Assembly (NCBI RefSeq): GCF_004345565.1
Contig: NZ_SLWA01000003.1
Span: forward strand, 310,001 to 374,000
Direction of reading: 5' to 3'
Length of the DNA: 64,000 nucleotides
Origin: Flavobacterium circumlabens
Lineage (GTDB): Bacteria > Bacteroidota > Bacteroidia > Flavobacteriales > Flavobacteriaceae
In this document: one piece after another, positions 42,453 to 52,663 of the stretch
How positions within the stretch are numbered: the stretch's first letter is position 1
Layout of the letters: each line of letters begins with the position of its first letter
The notes under the pieces: model-generated
Seen by the model: the letters and a program-made list of their open reading frames with translations, nothing else
Told to the model about the DNA's origin: nothing
Database searches by the model: none
Translations under genes and position numbers: made by a program

Positions 42453-44393
42453 TTAGTTTTTTACACCTGTTATCCAATCTTTGAATTTACCTACTTGTTC
42501 AGTTATAAAGGACTCATGTTCTTCTTCTCCCTCGGCATTTAAGGGCAGGATATGATCAAAATAAGTTCCTTTCAGCACTGTGCGTAATATTCCTTCGCCT
42601 AAAAAGGGCCTATTGTCATTGAGTGCTTTTACAGCTTTGAGCAATTGACGAATGTCGTATTGTAAAGGATTGATGTCAGGTACCTGCTTATTTAAATTTA
42701 ATAACTTGTATACAGCAATTCTTGCAGTTCTCACAGAGCTTTCCATCGTAAAAACAACATCATTGTTTGTTTCTACAAATTGTCCTATCAGTCCCAGATT
42801 TATGCATCCTTCAGGTACAACCCTTGGGCGATCACCATTAGCTCTTGGCATAAACATCGAAGTGATATAAGGCATAAAAGCTGTACGGACAATGGTATTT
42901 CTGACAACATTGTCCAATTGATCTATGATTCCAATATGGTAACACAATTCGGCAAGAATCTCATCTCCGGTGCACTCAGGCATTGTTTTTTTTATATGAT
43001 TTCCTTCTTTGTCCATAAATAATGCATAAACCCAAAGCACCAAAATATCATCTGGTTGTTCCGGGAAATGGGGCTGTCGGTTACAGGTAAAACTCATCAT
43101 CCAATTAGAATCTGTAATGGTAACAATTCCGCCGGTTGCTGTTTTTCCCGAATAAGGATCATTTACACAGTATTCCTTAAGTTTTTCAACCAGTGCAGAA
43201 GGTTGGCAGGTTAAGGTCACTGATTCCCATGAAGATTTTTCGATGTTGCTGCAGAATTTTTCCGGTCTACCGAAAACATGTGATTTTGCAGCAAGATTTT
43301 TCCATAATTTCCATCCTCCGCTTTTTCCGCTAGTCTGGTTGTCGATCATTATAATTGGTGCATTTTTGTTATCACCATAGAAAGTATCTTCGGTCATTGA
43401 TCCAGTAGTTACAATCACATAATCTTCTTTTCCAACAGGAATTTTTACTTCTTTCCCATCTTTATCCGTTATAATTTCCTGTACTAATTTTCCATCGGTA
43501 TTGATGTGAATATCCAGATCGTTTACCAGTGTATTAAATTCAATGGTGACACCTTTCTCTTTTAAAAAATTACGCAAGGGTGTTATAAAAGTGTCATATT
43601 GGTTGTATTTCGGAAATACCAGGGACGAAAAATCATTCAATCCATCGATAGCATGGAGAAATCGATGCATGTAAAGTTTTAATTCAAGTAAACTATGCCA
43701 GTTCTCGAACGCAAACATAGTACGCCAAAGCGTCCAGAAGTTGCTGCTTAAGAAGGATTCACTGAAATAGTCCTCAATGGTTAGATCATCCAGGTCCTCT
43801 TTTTTCTTTAGTAAAAGCTTGATGATGGCCAGCTGGTCCTTTTTGTGAAGCCCAAATTTACTGAAGTCTTTTATTTCTCCTTTGTTATGGATAAGACGCG
43901 CTTTGGAGTAATTAGAGTCATTGTCATTGATTAAGCGGTATTCATCCAAAACGCTGTAGGGAGCGGGCATTTCAAAGGCTGGAATGTCCTGGAAAATATC
44001 CCACAGGTTCTCATAAGTCATATCCATTTCCCTGCCGCCTCTGATGATATAACCATCATTGGCATTACCGGCACCATCCAAAGATCCTCCATCGATATGC
44101 AGCTGCTCTAAAAAAATAATATTTTTAGCCGGAATCTGACCGTCACGAATAAAATAGTATGCTGCGGCCATACCAGCTATACCACTGCCTATGATGTATA
44201 CCTTACTATTCTCATAGGATTTTAATGGAATTCCTATATTACGCTGGTAGTTTCCAATCTGGTCCGAAAATGGCATCGATTTTTCCGGTGTATTGCGTTG
44301 ATGTTCTTTGCTGGAATCGGGTTCATGGTCTACTGTTCTAATTTCACCAGAGGCATTTAAAACTTTATCGAATTTTAAGGTAATTTCTTTCAT
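42453..44393 (-). CDS. ohyA: Oleate hydratase (myosin-cross-reactive antigen family)
   Basis: 646 residues, usual for the family. FAD-binding motif [17 protein letters not shown] at about 65-82, then [15 protein letters not shown] and [19 protein letters not shown]. It adds water to the cis-9 double bond of oleic or related acids to give 10-hydroxy fatty acids, which in other bacteria aids resistance to host or environmental unsaturated fatty acids. It is monocistronic. A 9-bp inverted repeat TTTGATTAT/ATAATCAAA (44393-44416) abuts the start. Confidence 0.93.
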   Translation of the reverse strand: MKEITLKFDKVLNASGEIRTVDHEPDSSKEHQRNTPEKSMPFSDQIGNYQRNIGIPLKSYENSKVYIIGSGIAGMAAAYYFIRDGQIPAKNIIFLEQLHIDGGSLDGAGNANDGYIIRGGREMDMTYENLWDIFQDIPAFEMPAPYSVLDEYRLINDNDSNYSKARLIHNKGEIKDFSKFGLHKKDQLAIIKLLLKKKEDLDDLTIEDYFSESFLSSNFWTLWRTMFAFENWHSLLELKLYMHRFLHAIDGLNDFSSLVFPKYNQYDTFITPLRNFLKEKGVTIEFNTLVNDLDIHINTDGKLVQEIITDKDGKEVKIPVGKEDYVIVTTGSMTEDTFYGDNKNAPIIMIDNQTSGKSGGWKLWKNLAAKSHVFGRPEKFCSNIEKSSWESVTLTCQPSALVEKLKEYCVNDPYSGKTATGGIVTITDSNWMMSFTCNRQPHFPEQPDDILVLWVYALFMDKEGNHIKKTMPECTGDEILAELCYHIGIIDQLDNVVRNTIVRTAFMPYITSMFMPRANGDRPRVVPEGCINLGLIGQFVETNNDVVFTMESSVRTARIAVYKLLNLNKQVPDINPLQYDIRQLLKAVKALNDNRPFLGEGILRTVLKGTYFDHILPLNAEGEEEHESFITEQVGKFKDWITGVKN

Positions 44394-44416
44394 TTGATTA
44401 TCATTTAATAATCAAA
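44393..44416 (-). promoter_or_regulatory. Inverted repeat at oleate hydratase start
   Basis: TTTGATTAT-CATTTA-ATAATCAAA is perfect over 9 bp and abuts the ATG. It could be an operator or a translation-affecting hairpin. Confidence 0.45.
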
Positions 44417-44567
44417 TAAAGTTAGAGTGATTGCCTGAGTATTAAAATGTCTTTTATCATGTTATGGATTGAGAGAAATCATTTTTTTTCCCATCTTCTT
44501 TTTCCAATTTTGTTTATTGATTACCATGCAAAAACTTTTGACTCCAACCTAAAAAAAATAGCAAATA

Positions 44568-45374
44568 ATGGCACTTTTACTTATTATTATCGGAGTAGTA
44601 CTGCTCGTAGTACTTGTGGGAAAAATAATGATTTCTTTAAAATTCAGGAATCAGGTCAAGATATTATATGCAAATACAATAAATGTCTCTGATAAAACCT
44701 ATACTGCCGTGCAGTTAAATGGCTTGCCTGAACCTGTACAACGGTATTTTAAGTATGTACTGAAAGACGGAATGCCTTACATAAGCTTAGTTAGATTAAA
44801 ACATAAAGGTGTATTTAAAACCAACCTAAAAGGCAGGTTCATCAATATTACAGGCGAGCAATATTTTTCGGTTCAAAAACCACAATTTGTATGGAAAGGC
44901 ACAACTCTGCTTTTTACAGCGAGAGACAGTTTTATTGCCGACCAAGGCAATTTAAAAGTTTCACTATTCAATATTTTTACGGTAGTTGATGGCAAAGGCA
45001 CAGAAATTAATGAAGGCGAAATGCAGCGATGGCTGGCCGAAAGCGTTTGGTTTCCAACAAATTTGCTTCCTTCAGAAAACATTACCTGGATCGCAATTGA
45101 TGAAAATTCTGCAAAATTATCGTTTCGATATAAAGAAATTTCATTTGATTTTATCATAACATTTAATAGGATAGGGGAGATTGCTGCCATGGAAACATTG
45201 CGGTTCATGACAGATAAGAAAAGGGAACGCTGGCTTTGCAGAATGGCGAATTATAAAGAAATTAACGGAGTGAAAATCCCTGTTTCAGCTGAAGCGGTCT
45301 GGAAATTGAAAGCAGGCGATTACAGTTATGCAAAGTTTGAAATCATAGAAATACAATACAACCCTAATATTTGA
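44568..45374 (+). CDS. DUF6544-like membrane-anchored protein
   Basis: 268 residues. An N-terminal hydrophobic segment (LLLIIIGVVLLVVLVGKIM) anchors a β-rich domain with LPEPVQRYFKYVLKDG and LAESVWFPTNLLPSE, which recall the DUF6544/DUF6920 family. The function is not known. It lies 31 bases before a YoaK-type gene, probably one unit. Confidence 0.65.
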   Translation: MALLLIIIGVVLLVVLVGKIMISLKFRNQVKILYANTINVSDKTYTAVQLNGLPEPVQRYFKYVLKDGMPYISLVRLKHKGVFKTNLKGRFINITGEQYFSVQKPQFVWKGTTLLFTARDSFIADQGNLKVSLFNIFTVVDGKGTEINEGEMQRWLAESVWFPTNLLPSENITWIAIDENSAKLSFRYKEISFDFIITFNRIGEIAAMETLRFMTDKKRERWLCRMANYKEINGVKIPVSAEAVWKLKAGDYSYAKFEIIEIQYNPNI

Positions 45375-45404
45375 AAAGGGTATTATAATTCAAAAATAGT
45401 AACA

Positions 45405-46154
45405 ATGTTCAAACATCACGGAAACAAAAGGAACCTAAGACATAATCTTAAAATTGCCTCACTATTATCGTTTGTTGCCGGACTCGTAAATGTAGCAGGT
45501 TTTCTGGCTGTTCAAAAATTGACAACAAATGTAACAGGACATTTTGCCTTTTTCGTAGATGAAATTTTTAAACTTAATTTCAGACAGGGATTTATTTATT
45601 TCTTATATATTTTCTTTTTTTTCCTTGGGTCTTTTTTCTCCAGTCTGCTCGTAGAATTTCTCCTTAGAAGAAATGAAAAATACAGCTACGTCATTCCAAC
45701 AGGTATTGAAAGTGCAATTTTGTTTGGTATTGCTGTATTTGGAGAAAATTTGATTATCCATAGCCCGGACGCTATAGCCTATACTTTATTGTTTGCTATG
45801 GGGCTGCAGAATTCACTGGTGACAAAAATCTCTAATGCCACTGTAAGAACAACGCATCTGACGGGTCTTTTTACGGATTTGGGAATTGAATTATCCCAAT
45901 TGTTTTTTTATAGTGAGCCGCTTTTTAGAAAAAAGTTGTTTGTATCGATAAAATTACGAATGACCATTATCAGCTTTTTTTTTATAGGAGGAATTACAGG
46001 CGGAATTTTTTATTCCAATATGGGATTGCAAGTTTTGCTCATTGGGGTAGCAGCCCTGCTTTTAGGTCTTTTGTATGACAGGATCAGGTTTAACATTGTT
46101 TTATTGGAAAGAAAATATGTATATAAAATATATTCTAAAAACAGACAGTTTTAG
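45405..46154 (+). CDS. YoaK (DUF1275) family membrane protein
   Basis: 249 residues with about six to seven transmembrane segments. Family marks are FVAGLVNVAGFLAVQKLTTNVTGH near the N-terminus and FAMGLQNSLVTK followed by RTTHLTGLFTDLG. A transport role is suspected for this family but not proved. Its end overlaps the convergent AI-2E-family gene by 4 bases. Confidence 0.85.
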   Translation: MFKHHGNKRNLRHNLKIASLLSFVAGLVNVAGFLAVQKLTTNVTGHFAFFVDEIFKLNFRQGFIYFLYIFFFFLGSFFSSLLVEFLLRRNEKYSYVIPTGIESAILFGIAVFGENLIIHSPDAIAYTLLFAMGLQNSLVTKISNATVRTTHLTGLFTDLGIELSQLFFYSEPLFRKKLFVSIKLRMTIISFFFIGGITGGIFYSNMGLQVLLIGVAALLLGLLYDRIRFNIVLLERKYVYKIYSKNRQF

Positions 46155-47191
46155 GATCGAACATCAGTTTCAATAGTACCGATCAAAAAGGCGTATGGTT
46201 TTAATGAGGTTACATGATCACACACAATCTTTAGCAGTGCAGTTAAGGGTATTGCCAAAATAAGACCGGGTATTCCCCAGAGCAATTCTCCCAGCACCAA
46301 TGCGATAATAGTAAAAAGGGGATTTATTTTTACTTGTGGGCCTATTATCAAAGGCTCAAAAAACCAGGTCTGTATAATTTGTATTATGGCATAGCTTATT
46401 ATAATTCCAGCAAGCATTATGGGCGCGGCACCATTTATGGCAGCAAAAAGAAGGGTTAAAACCGTACCTGTAATATTGCCTATATAAGGAATGATTTCAA
46501 GAAGACCGCAAAGGATGGCAAAGAAAATAGCATTTTCAATTCCTATTATACTAAAGGCAATTCCATACATAATCCAGAGCAGAAAAATCATTTTGGAGAG
46601 ACCTGTCAAATATTGATAAGAAATATGTGCTGCACTCTGCAGGATATTTTCCATTTCTGAGTGTTGTGCAGTTGGTGTAATTTTAAAAAGGAAATTCTTG
46701 ATGTGATTTCGGTAAAGCAGTAAAAAAACAAAATAGGCCAGCACCAGAATAAAACTCGTGAAAAAATACGCAGCAGATCCTAAGACTGTCTGTAGTATAT
46801 TAGAATAGGAAGGTTGTTCATTTTTTAGGATTACAAGCTGCTCATCTACTGAGATATTCAAATGATCAAAAATATATTTCTGTATGTTATTTCCGGATTC
46901 AATTGCCCTTTGCTTGATAAAGGCTAAATCCATTAAAAGCTCAGAAATTTTGAAGCCTAATACCGTTATCACCATAAAAATTAATGCAAGGAAAGTTAAC
47001 AGACAAAATAAGCTAGCGATAATTCGGGATATTTTTTTACTTTCAATCCAATTGCAGAGAGGTAAAAACAACGCAGCCAGAATTCCTCCGATACTAAGGG
47101 GTATCAGAAGATCTTTGGCGAAATACAATGCTGTTAAAATTAAAAACAATAGAAATAGTTTTTTTATCATTTGGGTAAGGGAAATTCTCAT
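46151..47191 (-). CDS. AI-2E-family transporter (TqsA/YdiK type)
   Basis: 346 residues, about seven to eight transmembrane helices, including the family's PYIGNITGTVLTLLFA and FEPLIIGPQVKINPLF. Despite the name, many family members export solutes or move Na+/H+. The start overlaps the end of the P-type ATPase gene by 4 bases, so they are translationally coupled. Confidence 0.88.
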   Translation of the reverse strand: MRISLTQMIKKLFLLFLILTALYFAKDLLIPLSIGGILAALFLPLCNWIESKKISRIIASLFCLLTFLALIFMVITVLGFKISELLMDLAFIKQRAIESGNNIQKYIFDHLNISVDEQLVILKNEQPSYSNILQTVLGSAAYFFTSFILVLAYFVFLLLYRNHIKNFLFKITPTAQHSEMENILQSAAHISYQYLTGLSKMIFLLWIMYGIAFSIIGIENAIFFAILCGLLEIIPYIGNITGTVLTLLFAAINGAAPIMLAGIIISYAIIQIIQTWFFEPLIIGPQVKINPLFTIIALVLGELLWGIPGLILAIPLTALLKIVCDHVTSLKPYAFLIGTIETDVRS

Positions 47192-49698
47192 GGTTTAAAT
47201 TCTTTAAAATTTCGCTTCCATAGTTTTACTAATTCGTACCAGATTACAGATATAAAACCAATTCCGACTGCCATGCACAAAGGAAGAGCTTGCAGAGGTT
47301 CAAAAGTAAAGAATGCTGCAAACGGCTTTATATAAAGCAATAAACCAGTAATGAAAACGGTAATCCCTATAATAATCGGAACTAAATTATTTTTATAGCG
47401 CAGTGTTGTAAAAATGGAGTAGTAAAAAGAACGGTTCATTAAGGTTAAAAAGATATTGGCCGTTACCAGTACTATGAAAACCATTGTTCGGGTATGCTGT
47501 TCATTGTAACCTTGATAAATCGAGTATTGGTAGATAAATAAAGTTCCGATGGTAATTACGATTCCCTGAACAATACTGGTGGAGAGTTCCTTCCAGTTGA
47601 AAAATGTTGATGTGAAAGTTCTGGGCTTCTGCGCCATGGTATTTTTTTCCATGGGCTCATTCTCATAAACGATAGAGCAGGTAGGTCCCATAATTAGTTC
47701 CAGAAAAATAATATGGATGGGCGAGAATATATTAGGATATATCCAGCCCAATGCCAGGGGAATAAAAACAGTAAATATGATAGGAATATGGATTGAAATG
47801 ATAAACTGAATTGATTTTTTAATATTGGCATAAATTTTTCTTCCCATCGCAATAGCATGCACCATTCTGGACAGATCATCATTTATTAGAATAAGAGATG
47901 CGGCCTGCTTGGCAATTTCCGTTCCCTTTTTTCCCATTGCGATTCCTATATGCGCTGCCTTTAATGCCGGGCCATCATTTACACCGTCGCCGGTCATGGC
48001 GACAATTTCCTTATTCGATTTCAGTGCATTTATGATTTTGAGTTTAGCCTCGGGAAACATTCGGGTAAATAAATTGGTATCCATGACCCTTTTTTTGAGC
48101 TCCTTCTTGGTAAGTTTCATCAATTCATCACCCGAAATACTTTTATCATATCCCCTGAAACCTATCTGCTGTGCGATGGATGAGGTCGTCTGGGCATTAT
48201 CACCAGTGATGATTTTAACCTGTATGCCGGCATCATAAAAATGTTGTAAAACCAATCTGCTGTTCTTTTTTGGAGGATCATAAAAAGCGAGCAGGCCAAC
48301 AAATTCAAATTTAAACTCCTGCTGGGTTTTAGGATAATTCTCTGAAGTAAAATGGGTTCCGCCTACGGCCAGTATGCGGTAACCTTCAACGGATAGTTCC
48401 TCTATTGCTTTTAAGATCATTTTTTTCTCCCCATTGCTTAGTACTGCGGTCTGCATCAGCGCTTCACTGCCTCCTTTGGCAGCAATGATTCTGGTACCTG
48501 ATTTATTTTCAAAAATATGCGTCATCATAGGAGGTACTCCTGAGAGAGGATATTCATGTACCAATTTGAAATCAGCACGCTCGTCTTTTTCGATTACTTT
48601 TGTATAGACCTCATGCAGGGCTATTTCCATAGCATCAAACGCAATGGGTTCGCTTGCCCACATCGATAACGAGATTAACTTTTTTTCATCTTGGGATAGC
48701 GTCCCATCTATATCGGTGATTTTAGCCGATTTTAAAGAAAAAATCTTGGCCAGGCTCATCTTGTTTTCAGTAATGGTACCTGTTTTATCAATACAGATTA
48801 CAGTAGCGCTCCCTAGTGTTTCGACTGTTTTCATTTGTTTGACAATAATTCCTTCTTTCATCATGCGCCAGGCGCCAATAGCCATGAATGTTGTAAAAGC
48901 AATGGGGATTTCTTCAGGCAGAATGCTCATTGCCAGTGTAAGGGCTTTAAGTAAGCTGTCAAATACATTAAAGGAATGGAAATAGTTGATACCCCATACA
49001 ACCAAAAAAACCAGTACACCAACAATAGCCATTTTTTTTACAAAACTTCCAATTTGAAGCTCTAAAGGTGTTTTTTCCTCTTTTATTCCCTCCAGGCTTT
49101 TGCCTATTTTTCCAAGGCTGGTTTCACTTCCAATGGCGCTTACCGTTGCAATGGCTAATCCTGCTGCAACCGTGGTACCTTGATAAATAGTATTGTCTTT
49201 TGTTGCTTTATCTTTGCTGACAGCCATAGATTCCCCAGTGAGAATGGATTCATTTACAGAAAAATCATTGGAGTGACTAATGATTGCATCTGCGGAAACC
49301 AGAGCGCCTTCTTCGACCAGAAGACTATCGCCAATAACAATTTCTTCTGTTTTAATTTCGTGAACGCTTCCATTTCTGACTACTTTGCATTTAGGTTTGG
49401 TAAAATCTTTTAATTGCTCCAGTGCATTTCGGCTCCTTGCATTTTGATAAGAAGAAATAGCTGCAATCAAAACAATTGCAGATGCCAGAAAAATACCATC
49501 AGCAGTTTTGCCGCTAATGAAATAAATGATGGATGCTGTGAACAGTAAAATCATCATCGGTTCTTTTATCATGCGCAGCATCGCAGCGGTATAACGGTTC
49601 GTTTTTTTGTAAGAGGATACATTTTGCCCATGTTTCTTTCTTGCCGCAAGAACTTGTGCAGTGCTCAAACCATCGGTATGGAATTTATTTTCAGTCAT
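47188..49698 (-). CDS. Cation-transporting P-type ATPase
   Basis: 836 residues with all P-type marks: actuator ILTGES, phosphorylation site D304 in CIDKTGTITENK, P-domain VKIITGDNAQT and MTGDGVNDGPALK. The TM4 motif is PEEIP, near the P2A type (PEGLP), which suggests Ca2+ or another divalent cation; the substrate is unsure. There is no N-terminal heavy-metal CxxC domain. It lies in a long minus-strand series with USP, DnaJ remnant and BON genes, reminiscent of ctpF in mycobacterial dormancy clusters. Confidence 0.88.
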   Translation of the reverse strand: MTENKFHTDGLSTAQVLAARKKHGQNVSSYKKTNRYTAAMLRMIKEPMMILLFTASIIYFISGKTADGIFLASAIVLIAAISSYQNARSRNALEQLKDFTKPKCKVVRNGSVHEIKTEEIVIGDSLLVEEGALVSADAIISHSNDFSVNESILTGESMAVSKDKATKDNTIYQGTTVAAGLAIATVSAIGSETSLGKIGKSLEGIKEEKTPLELQIGSFVKKMAIVGVLVFLVVWGINYFHSFNVFDSLLKALTLAMSILPEEIPIAFTTFMAIGAWRMMKEGIIVKQMKTVETLGSATVICIDKTGTITENKMSLAKIFSLKSAKITDIDGTLSQDEKKLISLSMWASEPIAFDAMEIALHEVYTKVIEKDERADFKLVHEYPLSGVPPMMTHIFENKSGTRIIAAKGGSEALMQTAVLSNGEKKMILKAIEELSVEGYRILAVGGTHFTSENYPKTQQEFKFEFVGLLAFYDPPKKNSRLVLQHFYDAGIQVKIITGDNAQTTSSIAQQIGFRGYDKSISGDELMKLTKKELKKRVMDTNLFTRMFPEAKLKIINALKSNKEIVAMTGDGVNDGPALKAAHIGIAMGKKGTEIAKQAASLILINDDLSRMVHAIAMGRKIYANIKKSIQFIISIHIPIIFTVFIPLALGWIYPNIFSPIHIIFLELIMGPTCSIVYENEPMEKNTMAQKPRTFTSTFFNWKELSTSIVQGIVITIGTLFIYQYSIYQGYNEQHTRTMVFIVLVTANIFLTLMNRSFYYSIFTTLRYKNNLVPIIIGITVFITGLLLYIKPFAAFFTFEPLQALPLCMAVGIGFISVIWYELVKLWKRNFKEFKP

Positions 49699-49732
49699 TT
49701 TTGTTTTTTTGCTGTAATTTTCATTGCTGTGT

Positions 49733-50554
49733 TTACTTCCTGAAAACTAGTATAGGAGTATTGGTGTCAAAGCCGAATTCTTTGGTTTTACTCGAAAGAA
49801 AGTGGCGTTCAAACCAGTCACGGTTCTGCTTGGTAAACATCACAAGCAGTGATGGTCTGAGCTCACGGATATCGATTTGTAAATGATTCAGTAAAGAAAA
49901 TCCGATGTTTAATTTCTTAAAATTAAATCGCAATTTATCAGATTGATAGCTTTTGGCTGTTTTTTCCAAATCAGCCTTAAAATTACCCTTGTCTAACAGT
50001 TCATTGTAATGATAGATTGCAATTTCCGCATCAAACAGAGAGGCAAATTTTTTAACTGATTGGAGTTCAGCACCAATTTTTTTCATATCTGATGCATATA
50101 GTAACAGGTCTATTGGTTTCCTTCGATATGAATAGGGTACTACCAGCAGAGTAGTGGGAGATGTTGTTATCAGTTTTGAAGCGGTGGTTCCTATCAGCTG
50201 ATTAAATATCCCTGGACCTGATGTATTGATACAAATAAAATCAGCATTACATTTTTTTGCATAATTAATAATAGCACTCTCCACGTGACATTGATTATCA
50301 ATAATGAATTCTATATTACCTGACTGTTTTTCAGTTGCTTTGTAAACTGATAATACAAATTTTTTAAGCTTGTTTTGCATTGTCTCAGTTTTATGATCGT
50401 CATGTGCATGATGGGCCAGTGTTTCTAAAACAGTTGGGGTATGTACATTGTAGAATAGGAGTTCACAAGGCGTTTGATCAGCAAGCTGGATAGCAAAACG
50501 TATTGCTGATTTTGAGGTATCGGAAAAATCGGTGGTAACAAGTATTTTTTTCAT
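49733..50554 (-). CDS. Tandem universal stress protein
   Basis: 273 residues from the ATG at 50554 (MKKILVTTDFSDTSKSAI); an upstream ATG at 50578 would add eight residues. The N-terminal UspA domain has KKILVTTDFSD, NADFICINTSGPG and the nucleotide-loop-like GTTASKLITTSPTTLLVV. The second half, about 148-273, is a diverged UspA-like domain ending TNTPILVFRK. Family proteins respond to starvation or low oxygen. It is 35 bases upstream of the P-type ATPase gene. Confidence 0.85.
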   Translation of the reverse strand: MKKILVTTDFSDTSKSAIRFAIQLADQTPCELLFYNVHTPTVLETLAHHAHDDHKTETMQNKLKKFVLSVYKATEKQSGNIEFIIDNQCHVESAIINYAKKCNADFICINTSGPGIFNQLIGTTASKLITTSPTTLLVVPYSYRRKPIDLLLYASDMKKIGAELQSVKKFASLFDAEIAIYHYNELLDKGNFKADLEKTAKSYQSDKLRFNFKKLNIGFSLLNHLQIDIRELRPSLLVMFTKQNRDWFERHFLSSKTKEFGFDTNTPILVFRK

Positions 50555-50592
50555 GGCATTTACTTTTACAGTTGGCATAGAGATGGTTTATC

Positions 50593-50971
50593 TTATGCAG
50601 ATTTTAATAATTGGGAAAGTTCAAAAAACATTTCTTTTTCGTGATCTGTCAGGTTTTGAGGTATTCTAAGAATATAGGTGATATACAAATCGCCAAAACG
50701 ATTTTCATTTTTATAAACAGGAAAGCCTTTGCCTTTTAATTTTATTTTCGTTCCGGTTTGCGTTCCTGCAGGTACCTTGAGTTTTACTTTTGTATCAAAG
50801 GCATTTATCGAAATTTCGCCGCCCAGTACTGCTGTGAAAAGATCAAGGGGGGTATTGGCATACAAATTATTTCCTTCCCGTTTAAAATCAGGATCATCAG
50901 CTATTCCTGATGTCGCCCTGACTCGCCGTTTTGGGCAGGTCGAGAGTTTTATAATAATCTATAAATTCCAT
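50593..50971 (-). pseudogene. DnaJ/CbpA-family co-chaperone with internal deletion and frameshift
   Basis: From the ATG at 50971 the frame reads MEFIDYYKTLDLPKTASQ, GDIRNS and then stops; this is the first 24 residues of a J-domain. Directly afterwards, in another frame, comes DDPDFKREGNNLYANTPLD and a DnaJ C-terminal substrate-binding domain (VKLKVPAGTQTGTKIKLKGKG) to the end. The remaining J-domain with its HPD motif, the linker and the first part of the C domain are missing. The surviving 3' frame (from 50865) could make a 90-residue fragment without J activity. Confidence 0.85.
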
Positions 50972-50997
50972 AGCAATAGTTTTAGATTAAGATTTTT

Positions 50998-51489
50998 CTA
51001 TTTCAGTTTCATTTCATTGACCTGCAGATTTAACTTTTCCCACTTTGCTTTGTCTAAATGAAGTGTGTCGATATCGGTGGTCCACTCCATAAATGGTGCT
51101 AAATAATAGATGCCAACAATCCGTTTTTTATATCCAAATGCAAACCGGTCGCCTCGTAGCTGATAATTGACTGTCTGGTTTTTATTTTCAATGTTCCTGT
51201 AAAGTACAGTTTGTGTTTTCCAGTCTCCGCCCCATGTAAAGAAGGCCTTTAGTGCGCATAAGATTCCAATGCCCATAAAAACTAAAATCATAGACCAGTT
51301 GCTCTGTATTTTTTTTAAATACTGGCCAATAATGATTACAAGTGAGGATACCGCAAAGAAGAGAAAGAAAAAATGCACCCTGTAATCATTAATATGAAAC
51401 TGAGTATATCTGTTAAGTAATATGATAGTTACGCATACTACAAAAATGATATGAAGCGATAAGGAAGGTTTTCTTATTTGTACTAACAT
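50998..51489 (-). CDS. Hypothetical membrane protein
   Basis: 163 residues, with three hydrophobic spans in the first about 90 residues (LHIIFVVCVTIILLN, FFFLFFAVSSLVIIIG, MILVFMGIGILCALKAF). A soluble C-terminal part with many aromatic residues follows. No family is recognised. It lies between the DnaJ remnant and the 103-residue protein gene on the same strand. Confidence 0.6.
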   Translation of the reverse strand: MLVQIRKPSLSLHIIFVVCVTIILLNRYTQFHINDYRVHFFFLFFAVSSLVIIIGQYLKKIQSNWSMILVFMGIGILCALKAFFTWGGDWKTQTVLYRNIENKNQTVNYQLRGDRFAFGYKKRIVGIYYLAPFMEWTTDIDTLHLDKAKWEKLNLQVNEMKLK

Positions 51490-51495
51490 GGTTTC

Positions 51496-51807
51496 TTATT
51501 TATGAATGTTATTGACATTTCTCATGAAATCTGAAGTGGCAGTATCGGCAGCAGTTCCGTATCCATCTACAAGGGTTCCTTTTTCTTTATCATAGGTTTC
51601 AATTGCGTACATAATAGCGCTGTCTTCAGGATTTGATTCACCTTCAAAACGATAAAAATGTGTTACTTCTAATTGATCAGCGTTATAATGATTAGCTGAT
51701 TTAAGAGACAGCATGCTATTTCCATGAACCTCAAATTGGGATGTAAATCCTTGTTTTTCCAGTTCAGCCAGGACAACCACAAGGCTATCCATATTTACTT
51801 TTTCCAT
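51496..51807 (-). CDS. Small conserved protein (PRPP-synthetase-annotated family)
   Basis: 103 residues: LAELEKQGFTSQFEVHG, HFYRFEGESNPEDSA and YAIETYDKEKGTLVDGYG. Similar Bacteroidota proteins are often labelled phosphoribosylpyrophosphate synthetase, but nothing here shows a PRPP-binding motif, so that label is doubtful. It is probably a small α/β protein. It forms part of the stress-gene series. Confidence 0.65.
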   Translation of the reverse strand: MEKVNMDSLVVVLAELEKQGFTSQFEVHGNSMLSLKSANHYNADQLEVTHFYRFEGESNPEDSAIMYAIETYDKEKGTLVDGYGTAADTATSDFMRNVNNIHK

Positions 51808-51833
51808 AATTTGTTTGAATTGATTCTTTATGA

Positions 51834-52493
51834 TTACTGATCAAGAGACACCTGCAGGTTATTTTTGACTTCCAGTACACCTGGGGCTTTCCATGCTATA
51901 CGGCTTGCTTCATTTTTTTCAAACCAGGATTCCACATTTCCTTTTAAGGTAACCGCATTGTCTAAAACTTCCACAGTAATTTCCGTATTTCCAATAATCC
52001 TGTTGCGCTCAATTGCATCTTCAATGTCTTTTTTGTTGATTCGGTCTTTGGATAAAGAGATAATCATGATATTATTAACAATACCTTTGACACCAATGAG
52101 AATTTTGACCGCTTTTTTTGCCGCTTCTTTCTGATAGTTCCATTCCAGCGAACCTGACAGGTATACCCAGCCATTTTCTACCCTAACCTGAACTCTTTCA
52201 TTTGGAATGTCCCAATGCCATTTAAAGATGTTTATAATTTCTTGTGCAATCTCGTTATCTGATTTATGTGGCCAGTCGTTTAGCAGTACTTCAATTTTTT
52301 CTACAACTGCCTTTACACCCAGTACATTTTTAGCAGCTTTTTCTGCCTCTTCTTTTTTGACATAACTGTTTACCGAACCTGTAAGGGTAACTATGCCATC
52401 AATAACCACCACCCCAATTTCTATCCCCGATAATAAAGGCTCCCAATTAATAGCTTCGATGACTTTTTTTTGTAATTCTTCATTGGTTTTCAT
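51834..52493 (-). CDS. Three-BON-domain protein
   Basis: 219 residues from the ATG at 52493 (MKTNEELQKKVIEAINW), matching the start of the paralogue at 58535; an upstream ATG adds two residues. Three BON repeats with IDGIVTLTGSVNSYVKKEEA, ENGWVYLSGSLEWNY and LDNAVTLKGNVESWF. Likely cytoplasmic or peripheral stress protein. It probably leads the minus-strand series down to 46151. Confidence 0.9.
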   Translation of the reverse strand: MKTNEELQKKVIEAINWEPLLSGIEIGVVVIDGIVTLTGSVNSYVKKEEAEKAAKNVLGVKAVVEKIEVLLNDWPHKSDNEIAQEIINIFKWHWDIPNERVQVRVENGWVYLSGSLEWNYQKEAAKKAVKILIGVKGIVNNIMIISLSKDRINKKDIEDAIERNRIIGNTEITVEVLDNAVTLKGNVESWFEKNEASRIAWKAPGVLEVKNNLQVSLDQ

Positions 52494-52663
52494 TTGCATG
52501 TCAATTTATTAAGGCAAAGGTGTGTTTAATTTGAGTATTTGAAAATGACTCCCATCATTCTCAAAGCTGATGGTGATTACTTCCTGATGCATACGCAGTA
52601 TGTAAATTCACTTTTCAAATACAGCAAAATAGGGCAAAACAAATCCTGCTTGCAGATGATTTT

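Noticed and set aside
51496..51807. Phosphoribosylpyrophosphate synthetase
   Set aside because: Only 103 residues and no PRPP loop; the label circulates for this family but is not supported by sequence.
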